NCBI GenBank assembly: GCA_021299695.1
Contig: JAJTEK010000009.1
Location: 1-49,108, forward strand
Direction of reading: 5' to 3'
Length of the DNA: 49,108 nucleotides
Source: Pirellula sp.
Lineage (GTDB): Bacteria > Planctomycetota > Planctomycetia > Pirellulales > Pirellulaceae
This document shows positions 42,719-49,108 of this stretch, piece by piece (positions within the stretch are counted from its first letter, which is position 1; every line of letters begins with the position of its first letter). The notes below the pieces were generated by a model, which made no database searches, was not told the origin of the DNA, and saw only the letters and a list, made by a program, of their open reading frames with translations. The translations under genes were made by a program, and so were the position numbers.

Positions 42719-45421
42719 ATGCATTCCTCAGCCTACCCTCAGGCAACTCGACGGTGGTTTAATACGCTCGGACAACGCTCCATAAGCCGGATCGCTCAGA
42801 CTAGGCCCCTCGCGTTGGCCCTCGCGGCGGTCTTGTGCGCGAACCTGTGCGCGAACCTGTGCGTGGGCCTGTGCACAATCGCCTGCGCTCCGATGGCCAC
42901 TGCGCAGGAACCCCAGCAACCAGGTAGGCCCCAGCAACCTGGTATTCCCCAGCAATCTGGCCGGCCCCAGCAACCAGGTAGAATCGGCATCGGGGCACTG
43001 GCCAAAGCACCCGATGCGGTATGGATCGAATCGCTCATCGAAGCCGATGCGATGGATTTGGCCGTCGAGGTTTGCCGATTCCATTTCGATCGCTCGATTC
43101 CAGACTCGAACGCTCAAGCCCAATGGCTGATGCTGCTGATGCATGCCAAAGCCGCCGATTCGCTCGGGAAGATCGATTGGAACGCAGCGGTCAAGCCACT
43201 CCAAGAGGCGATCGAACAGCTTCAAGGCCTCGATCCCAAGCCCTCGGCATTGGGCGAACCGACCTACCGCAAGCCTTGGGTCCACTGGAAGCTTCTTTGG
43301 TGCCGACGTCTGCTCAACGAACACGCCCTTGCAGCCTACTTGGCGGTCCCCGGTCGCCAAGCGTTGCAGGAATGGTTGTTGCAATCGATCCGTATCGGAC
43401 TCGATGGGATCGATACGCTCGAGCAATCGGTCGCCAGAATGCAACCCGATAAACCATTGCTCTCAAGAGCCGACAGGCAGCGCAGGGATCAAACCCGTCC
43501 CAACGAGATCACCGCAAGTGAGATTCTCGATCTGCGCGGTGAGCTGGAGTTGCTGCGTGCCGATTTGCTGTACCAACGTTCGCAATGCTATGCGTCCGAA
43601 AGCGACGAACAAATCGCGGCTGCAACGCAGATGCTCAGCTCGATCGATCGCGCCACGGGTCGGCTTCCTGCGAACTGGGCCCATCGACCGCTCCTGACGT
43701 TGGCCAAGGCCGAGGCCGAACTGCAGCTCGGTCGCCACGGCGCGGTCCTCAAAAGCCTCGATGAACTTTGGATCACCCTGGCAACCGACCCGAATCCACA
43801 GGCCAAGGCATGGCGGATCCGCACAGCGGCGCTGGCCGTCCGCAGCGCAAGCCGCACGCAGGATTGGGGGGGTGCCGAGGCCTGGATGGCACGAGCCGGA
43901 GGCTGGCAACAAGCTCCCGAGTTGGCTCTCGAACACCTTGGAATCCTGGTCCAACGCGACGCCAATACGCTCGAACCTCAAAGGATCCTTGCACTCCGCG
44001 AACAAATCGCCGATCGCTTCGGACGCTACTGGCAACAACGGGTCGATGCGATGCTCGTGTCGAACCCCCGCTTCGAATCGGGCCAAAGACCCAAGTCCGA
44101 TACCTCGATGGCCTCGTTGGAGTTGTTTCGCATCCAGGCCCGCCAAGCCATCGCGGCAAATGAATTCGAAACGGCCATCGAGAAGCTCCAGCAGGCCGAG
44201 TCGGCCGCCTCGAAGCTCGATGCGAGCCAAGAAGCCTTCCAATTCGCCATGCAGATCGCTGCCTTGCTCGAACGCACCGGCGAAACGTCGGCTGCCGCCG
44301 ACGAGTTCTATCGCGCGGCGATCTCCTACCCGGAATCCCCCACAGCTTCCTCGGCTGGGCTGATGTCGGCTTGGTTGATTCGCAAGAGCGACTCGAATCT
44401 CGATCCCGAGGCCAAGCTGTTGCAGGAGAAGATTTTTTTGCAGCGGTTGCGAGAAACCGCGCTGTCCTGGCCAGAGAGCCAGCCAGCCCAAAAAGCATCG
44501 GAAATGCTCGATCTTCAATGGCTCACCAGCGGCCAGTACATCGCCTGCCTCGAGTTTTGGAAAGAGCTTTTGGCCAAAGACCCCCAACGATCCGACATGG
44601 CCTTACGACGCTGGTTGCTCGTGGCCCTCGTGACGCAAGACGACTGGCTCGAGAAACCGCTGGAGAACCCCCAGGGCGTCCGCAAAGCCGCCTCGGAGTT
44701 GCAAGCCGCGTTGCTCGAATCCAAAGTTCCTGCAGAACGCGCGGCACTGGCTGCCTGGATGGACGCTACTTGGTTGGACGCCAACAAACCACCGCGCCGA
44801 TGGTCGCTCGCCCCAGGTCCAGGGCTTGAAAGCCCAACTCCCCCGGATTTGATAAGTCAAATCGCCGAGTTTTGGAACCGGTGCGAGGCAAGTTGGCAAC
44901 AAGGAGGACCACAAGGGGGACTCCGCGCAGAAGATGCCGAAACTGCAAAAGACATCGACCAGTTGGAGCAACTCCGCAAACAACTCGGCGATTTGGCCGA
45001 TGGGGTCTCGGGTGGCTTCCAAGTCCGCTTGGATCGATTCCTCGAGTTCGGTCGATTGATCCTGCCGCCTGGCGACCGAGCTGCGAGCGATCCAGCGAAA
45101 CTTCGCCAAAGACTCGAGGCGAGGATTTCCAAGGAGCCGAAATCGCTATGGTGGGTCTATCGATCGGCGCGCGCCATGCAGGCGACGAGCCAGTTGCGCG
45201 AGGTATCGCTCGGTTGGTACCGACAGATGGCAGCGGGGGTTGCAGCCGGGACCGAGCCTTGGCTAGAAGCCCGAGCGCGGAGCATTGAAATTCTCCGAGC
45301 GCTGGGTCAGGAATCCAAAGCCGTCGAGCTTGGCCAATTGGTACTCGCTTCGTATCCGAATCTGAGCGACGAATGGAAAAAGCGATTCGGTCCGAATCGA
45401 GATCCGGCTGTTAAGAATTAA
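42719..45421 (+). CDS. Large secreted helical-repeat (TPR-like) protein, unknown function
   Basis: 900 residues. An N-terminal signal peptide (LALALAAVLCANLCANLCVGLCTIACAPMATAQ) is followed by a QQPGRP low-complexity linker (18-bp repeat), then an almost entirely alpha-helical chain with many Ala/Leu/Gln/Glu-rich helix pairs (for example AIEKLQQAESAASKLDASQEAFQFAMQIAALLERTGETSAAADEFYRAA) like TPR or SEL1 solenoids. It may scaffold an envelope complex; no catalytic motif is visible. The last codons, including the TAA, lie within the first copy of the repeat that recurs after the helicase gene. Confidence 0.7.
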   Translation: MHSSAYPQATRRWFNTLGQRSISRIAQTRPLALALAAVLCANLCANLCVGLCTIACAPMATAQEPQQPGRPQQPGIPQQSGRPQQPGRIGIGALAKAPDAVWIESLIEADAMDLAVEVCRFHFDRSIPDSNAQAQWLMLLMHAKAADSLGKIDWNAAVKPLQEAIEQLQGLDPKPSALGEPTYRKPWVHWKLLWCRRLLNEHALAAYLAVPGRQALQEWLLQSIRIGLDGIDTLEQSVARMQPDKPLLSRADRQRRDQTRPNEITASEILDLRGELELLRADLLYQRSQCYASESDEQIAAATQMLSSIDRATGRLPANWAHRPLLTLAKAEAELQLGRHGAVLKSLDELWITLATDPNPQAKAWRIRTAALAVRSASRTQDWGGAEAWMARAGGWQQAPELALEHLGILVQRDANTLEPQRILALREQIADRFGRYWQQRVDAMLVSNPRFESGQRPKSDTSMASLELFRIQARQAIAANEFETAIEKLQQAESAASKLDASQEAFQFAMQIAALLERTGETSAAADEFYRAAISYPESPTASSAGLMSAWLIRKSDSNLDPEAKLLQEKIFLQRLRETALSWPESQPAQKASEMLDLQWLTSGQYIACLEFWKELLAKDPQRSDMALRRWLLVALVTQDDWLEKPLENPQGVRKAASELQAALLESKVPAERAALAAWMDATWLDANKPPRRWSLAPGPGLESPTPPDLISQIAEFWNRCEASWQQGGPQGGLRAEDAETAKDIDQLEQLRKQLGDLADGVSGGFQVRLDRFLEFGRLILPPGDRAASDPAKLRQRLEARISKEPKSLWWVYRSARAMQATSQLREVSLGWYRQMAAGVAAGTEPWLEARARSIEILRALGQESKAVELGQLVLASYPNLSDEWKKRFGPNRDPAVKN
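42911..42982 (+). repeat. 18-bp in-frame tandem repeat (PQQPGR)n
   Basis: Four 18-bp units beginning CCCCAGCAACC at 42911, 42929, 42947 and 42965 encode P-Q-Q-P/S-G-R/I hexapeptides between the signal peptide and the helical region. Confidence 0.95.
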
Positions 45422-45500
45422 ACGCAAAGTCGCAAAGTCGCAAAGTCGCAAAGAAATCCCTTCTGTAGCGTAGTGGATCTCCCGCACAAGATCCGTCCGC
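45402..45500 (+). repeat. Direct repeat, copy A (upstream of HIT-helicase gene)
   Basis: Starts ATCCGGCTGTTAAGAATTAA, then three CGCAAAGT units plus CGCAAAG (45423-45453), then AAATCCCTTCTG.AGCGTAG.GGATCTCCCGCA. Copy B at 48815-48912 agrees over about 90 bp with only a handful of substitutions. Copy A spans the stop codon of the upstream solenoid gene. Confidence 0.9.
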
Positions 45501-45550
45501 TCAGTATTGCATCCGATCCCTGATCGCCCATATGGCTCTGGAATTTTGCT

Positions 45551-45582
45551 AAGATGTATCTTCTCAAAACTGAAACGTTTCA
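45551..45582 (+). promoter_or_regulatory. Two adjacent short palindromes upstream of the HIT-helicase gene
   Basis: AAGATGTATCTT (45551-45562, 5-bp arms) and the perfect 12-bp palindrome TGAAACGTTTCA (45571-45582) lie 54 and 34 nt before the start codon. The second matches the shape of LacI-family (Cra/FruR-like) operators. This is a candidate operator; no regulator gene is in the window. Confidence 0.4.
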
Positions 45583-45615
45583 ATCCAGCCCCCCTGAGTT
45601 CGCCCACTCCCAACG

Positions 45616-48600
45616 ATGCTCTGCCCGTTCTGTCCAATCGATAGCCAACGGATCCTCTTTCGGCACTCCGTCGGATCGGCAAGCGTCGTTGCCCTCTGGG
45701 ATGGCTTTCCCGTCAGCCCCGGCCATCTGCTGATCGTCCCGGTCCGGCACGTCCCAACCTGGTTCGACGCCTCCCCCGAAGAACACCAAGCACTCACGGG
45801 TGCATTGGAAATCGCCAAATCCCACATCGAATCGCAATTCCAACCCCAAGGCTACAACATCGGGATCAACGTCGGTGCCGCCGCCGGTCAAACCGTTTCC
45901 CACCTACACGTCCACCTTATCCCACGCTACCACGGCGATGTTTCCGACCCACGCGGCGGGGTGCGGCACGTGATCCCGCAACTTGCGAATTATCTAGCCG
46001 AAAATCCTCCCGACTACCTCGTCAACAAAAGGACCTACCGCTCCGGTTCATCGAGCCACTTTACACGAGGCGAACTCGATCCGCTTTTGCCTAATCTCAA
46101 ATCGGCGATCGATCGGTCCGAACAAGTCGACTTCTCGGTGGCTTTCATCAAGCAGAGTGGACTCGATCTGCTCCGAGGGCATTTGCAAGACCTCCTCGAT
46201 CGCCAAGGCCGCGTTCGAATCATCACCGGCGATTACCTCGATGTGACCGAACCCGAAGCCCTCGAGGATCTGCTTGAGCTAGGCCCAAGCCTCGAACTTT
46301 ACGTCGTCGAGTGCAGCCCCGGAATGTCCTTCCACCCCAAAGCCTACCTCTTCTACAACACCAAACATCCATCCACTGGCCACTCAGCCACTGACCACTC
46401 TCCTATTGGCCATTCCGCCTACATCGGCAGCTCGAACCTCTCTCGCATGGCTCTGCAGACCGGGATCGAGTGGAACTACCGCGTCGATCCGACGATCCAC
46501 AGCGCTGGATTCGGAGCCATGACCGCCGCCTTCGAAGAGCTCTTGCAAGACCCCCGCACCAAACGGGTGGATACCGATTGGATCGATCGGTACCGAGCCC
46601 GTCGCCGCGAGTCGAAGCTCATTCGCATGGACATCGACAGCGACACATCCGAACCGATACCAGATCCGCATGCGATCCAGCGCGAAGCCCTCGCGGCGTT
46701 GGCCCAAACGCGGCTCGATGGGAACCGAGCTGGCCTGGTCGTCCTAGCGACGGGACTTGGTAAAACCTATCTGGCTGCATTCGATGCGGCTAGCAAAACG
46801 CCAACCGACGAGTTTTGTTTTCCTCGCGTGCTGTTTGTAGCCCATCGCGACGAGATCCTCCATCAATCGATGCGGACATTTCGCAGGATCCGACCCAGCT
46901 CAAGCTGTGGCAGGTACGACGGGAGCCTAACGGCTTTGCAGATCGGTCGCATCGAGATGCTCTTTGCGTCGATCCAGACGCTCGGCCGCGTAGAGCATCT
47001 GAAGCGATTTGCGCCCGATGCGTTCGATTACATCGTCGTCGACGAATTCCATCATGCGGCGGCTTCGACCTATCGGAGGCTCTTGGACCATTTCCAGCCC
47101 AAGTTCCTGCTGGGGCTGACGGCCACCCCCGAGCGGACCGACGGCGGGGATTTGTTGGGGCTGTGCGATGAGAACCTCGTCTACCGCTGCGACTTGATCC
47201 GGGGGATCGAAGAGGAGTTGCTCAGTCCGTTCGAGTACTTTGGGGTCCCCGACGAAGTCGACTACAGCAACATCCCTTGGAGGAGCAGGCGGTTTGACGA
47301 AGCTGCATTGACCACAGCGGTATCGACCCATGCCAGGGCCCAAAATGCGCTCGAGCAATTGCATCGGGTGGGTGCCAAGCGGACGTTAGGTTTTTGTTGT
47401 TCGCAGCAGCATGCCGACTTCATGGCCGAGTACTTTCGGGGAGCGGGGTTAAGGGTCGCGTCGGTCCATTCCGGACCGGATTCGGATCCGAGGGCCAGGT
47501 CCCTTGATGCCCTTTCGACCGGTGAGCTCGACATCGTGTTTGCCGTCGACATGTTCAACGAAGGGTTAGACATCCCGAGCATCGATACGGTCTTGATGTT
47601 GCGACCGACCGAATCGAGTATTTTGTGGTTGCAGCAGTTTGGTCGGGGCTTGCGCAAGAGTCCGGACAAGCAGCGGTTGAAGGTGGTCGATTACATTGGG
47701 AACCACCGAACGTTTTTGGTGAAACTTCGCTCGATGCTCCAGCCGTTGTTGCGAGTGGGCGAGTCCGATTCGGAGATCCGGCGAGGGTTGCAGATGTTGC
47801 AGCAAGGCGAGGCCCAGTTGCCTGTCGGTTGCAGTGTAACGTATGAGTTAGCGACGATCGATTTGATTGAGCAAGTGCTGCGTCCTGCGAGTCGCACCGA
47901 GGCGATGAATGCCTTTTATCGGGACTTTGAAGAGCGGCATGATCAGCGGCCCACGGCCCGGGAGGCCTATCATGCCAGTTACAACCCAAGGGCATTGAGA
48001 GCAAGTCATGGGAGTTGGTATGGGTATGTCGCCGCGATGGGTGGACTCCAAGCCGAGGATCGGGCGGCATGGGAACATCAGCGAGCATTTTTCGAGTGGG
48101 TCGAAGTCACACCGATGGTCAAGAGTTACAAGATGCTGGTGTTATTGTCACTATTGCAGAGCGAACTACCGCCAAGCGATACCGGGACAATCGAGATTGG
48201 TATCAGTGCGATGGTCCAAGCCGTGCGTCGGATGGCCGATCGGAGTGCGGCATTGAAGGCGGATTTAGGCGAGGAGCATTTAGAGAGCGATTCCAAGTTA
48301 CGGCGTCATTTGGAGCGCAATCCGATCAATGCTTGGACCAATCCCGACGGTGGCTATTTCGAGTATCGCGAGGGGGTTTTCCGCTGGTTCGGGGGGGACC
48401 TAGGCATTCACCGCGATCGCTTTGCAGGGTTGTTACGGGAGTTAGTCGATTGGCGATTGGCCGAGTACTTGGATCGGGGGAAGGAGCAAGTGGGATATCG
48501 TTGTCGGATCATCTCATCGGGAGGTCGGCCCATCATCAAGTTACCCAGCAGGACCGTTGTAGCGAACCTTCCGATCGACTGGGTATCGGTCGAGATTGAC

Positions 48601-48789
48601 GAAAAGACCTATGCGGCCAAATTTGCCCAGCAGTACATCAACGTCGTCAGAGAGACCCAGGAGTCCGCAGAGAATATCCTTGGCGATATCTTACGAAGTT
48701 GGTACGGCCCGACGGTTGGCCAGAGAGGGACCCGTTTTGAGGTCCAATTAGTGCAAGAGGCCGACGGCTGGCAGCTTCGCAAAGTGTAA
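45616..48789 (+). CDS. HIT domain - PLD nuclease - SF2 helicase fusion protein
   Basis: 1057 residues, no signal or membrane segment. Order: an N-terminal CPFC knuckle and HIT domain (1-110) with triad HLHVH (H96, H98, H100), a family of nucleotidyl hydrolases and transferases; a PLD-type domain (about 145-320) with one HPKAYLFYN (H240, K242) and GSSNL (271-275); an SF2 helicase (about 350-700) with ATGLGKT (378-384), DEFHH (476-480), TAT (502-504) and QFGRGLR (674-680). A C-terminal region of about 350 residues has no family I recognise. A single HKD half-site suggests dimerisation. Single-gene nuclease-helicases of this general kind often serve in defence; HIT enzymes such as aprataxin remove AMP from DNA ends. 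Joint action on aberrant DNA ends is inferred, not shown. Confidence 0.88.
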   Translation: MLCPFCPIDSQRILFRHSVGSASVVALWDGFPVSPGHLLIVPVRHVPTWFDASPEEHQALTGALEIAKSHIESQFQPQGYNIGINVGAAAGQTVSHLHVHLIPRYHGDVSDPRGGVRHVIPQLANYLAENPPDYLVNKRTYRSGSSSHFTRGELDPLLPNLKSAIDRSEQVDFSVAFIKQSGLDLLRGHLQDLLDRQGRVRIITGDYLDVTEPEALEDLLELGPSLELYVVECSPGMSFHPKAYLFYNTKHPSTGHSATDHSPIGHSAYIGSSNLSRMALQTGIEWNYRVDPTIHSAGFGAMTAAFEELLQDPRTKRVDTDWIDRYRARRRESKLIRMDIDSDTSEPIPDPHAIQREALAALAQTRLDGNRAGLVVLATGLGKTYLAAFDAASKTPTDEFCFPRVLFVAHRDEILHQSMRTFRRIRPSSSCGRYDGSLTALQIGRIEMLFASIQTLGRVEHLKRFAPDAFDYIVVDEFHHAAASTYRRLLDHFQPKFLLGLTATPERTDGGDLLGLCDENLVYRCDLIRGIEEELLSPFEYFGVPDEVDYSNIPWRSRRFDEAALTTAVSTHARAQNALEQLHRVGAKRTLGFCCSQQHADFMAEYFRGAGLRVASVHSGPDSDPRARSLDALSTGELDIVFAVDMFNEGLDIPSIDTVLMLRPTESSILWLQQFGRGLRKSPDKQRLKVVDYIGNHRTFLVKLRSMLQPLLRVGESDSEIRRGLQMLQQGEAQLPVGCSVTYELATIDLIEQVLRPASRTEAMNAFYRDFEERHDQRPTAREAYHASYNPRALRASHGSWYGYVAAMGGLQAEDRAAWEHQRAFFEWVEVTPMVKSYKMLVLLSLLQSELPPSDTGTIEIGISAMVQAVRRMADRSAALKADLGEEHLESDSKLRRHLERNPINAWTNPDGGYFEYREGVFRWFGGDLGIHRDRFAGLLRELVDWRLAEYLDRGKEQVGYRCRIISSGGRPIIKLPSRTVVANLPIDWVSVEIDEKTYAAKFAQQYINVVRETQESAENILGDILRSWYGPTVGQRGTRFEVQLVQEADGWQLRKV
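46366..46419 (+). repeat. 15-bp in-frame tandem repeat inside the PLD domain
   Basis: Residues 251-268 (HPSTG HSATD HSPIG HSA) come from three 15-bp units plus a partial, with CATCCATCCACTGGC-like composition. They sit between the HxK and GSSN motifs of the PLD-like domain, where a loop must vary. Confidence 0.85.
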
Positions 48790-48800
48790 CGGAGCCGTAT

Positions 48801-48914
48801 ATCTCCCGCAAAAAATCCGGCTGTTAAGAATTAAACGCAAAGTCGCAAAGTCGCAAAGTCGCAAAGAAAACCCTTCTGAAGCGTAGAGGATCTCCCGCAA
48901 AAGAACCGGCTGTT
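48801..48914 (+). repeat. Direct repeat, copy B (downstream of HIT-helicase gene)
   Basis: Contains the same 90-bp block as copy A (48815-48912) with the same CGCAAAGT array (48836-48866). In addition ATCTCCCGCAAAA.A.CCGGCTGTT occurs at 48801-48825 and again at 48890-48914, so the unit may be tandemly organised with a period near 89 bp. Confidence 0.85.
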
Positions 48915-48984
48915 CACCCTCACCAAATTTTCCCCTAACATTACCCACCTAAGTCACCGCGCACGCACCAGAAACGCGGCCCCC

Positions 48985-49094
48985 CTCGCCCGCTGGCGGG
49001 AGAGCGACCGTCTAGGGGAAAGGCAAGTGAGCCGATTCGAAAATCTGAAAGTTTTCGAATTCGATCCCATGCTCCTTGGGGGCTCTGCCCCCAA
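48985..49094. repeat. GC-rich and AT-rich hairpins near the right window edge
   Basis: Three separate inverted repeats: CTCGCCCGCTGGCGGGAGAG-like stem (48985-49004); ATTCGAAAA/TTTTCGAAT (49035-49043, 49052-49060); and TTGGGGGC/GCCCCCAA with a 3-nt loop (49076-49094). They are typical of dispersed palindromes in such genomes. No gene is visible from 48790 to the end. One or more could terminate the helicase transcript. Confidence 0.6.
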
Positions 49095-49108
49095 ACCCCC
49101 GGGATTTT

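Noticed and set aside
43463-44587. 374-codon frame antisense to the secreted solenoid gene
   Set aside because: It has no motifs and a low-complexity composition that mirrors the real gene.
1-49108. tRNA genes
   Set aside because: No cloverleaf-like segment with a GGTTCGAATC-type T arm was recognised anywhere; this was by eye, not a computed scan.

Overview
The window reads as a chromosomal segment of a planctomycete, probably of the Pirellula/Rhodopirellula kind. This is inferred from gene content: a DUF1501 protein with a twin-arginine leader, a TIGR03009-type protein, a membrane-anchored Ser/Thr kinase, an AP2-like protein, secreted proteins of unknown function, few clear Shine-Dalgarno sequences and many short intergenic tandem or palindromic repeats. 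Base composition is moderately GC-rich. I found no rRNA, tRNA, CRISPR array, integrase or insertion sequence.

Region 1 (1-9.4 kb): the end of a DUF2141 protein, an OleC-like AMP-dependent ligase converging on and overlapping argC, a degenerate glycosyltransferase, a REP-like repeat cluster and clpB. The divergent gene is a type I-beta DAHP synthase (aroF), whose leader carries a terminator-like hairpin. It is followed by the leucyl-transferase bpt.

Region 2 (9.4-20.2 kb): an AsmA-like protein, a Cache-type receptor Ser/Thr kinase, a YmdB-type phosphoesterase, a HEAT-repeat protein, an HDAC-family deacetylase, a BPSS1187-like alpha/beta hydrolase, a histidine-rich lipoprotein ending in five histidines, and pabB. 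A strong intrinsic terminator lies inside the first codons of pabB.

Region 3 (20.2-31 kb): an AP2-like protein, then a minus-strand operon sdhC-sdhA-sdhB, an FAD/Fe-S (D-lactate or glycolate dehydrogenase-like) oxidoreductase and a thioesterase. This is a respiratory block feeding electrons to quinone. Divergent from it are a coiled-coil membrane protein, a 58-residue membrane protein and a secreted CE1/LpqC-type esterase that ends in a 9-bp tandem repeat.

Region 4 (31-42.7 kb): a minus-strand run of an SLC13 transporter, DUF1501, gatA, gatB and hisC; a small toxin-antitoxin pair; two envelope proteins; an intergenic repeat block; and mnmE.

Region 5 (42.7-49.1 kb): a large secreted solenoid-like protein, then the most unusual gene of the window. 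This is one 1057-residue polypeptide joining a HIT (histidine-triad) domain, a phospholipase-D-type nuclease domain and a superfamily 2 helicase. About 95-bp direct repeats flank it, two short palindromes precede it, and its leucine codon usage changes abruptly part way through. I regard it as the best candidate here for an undescribed nucleic-acid processing or defence system.
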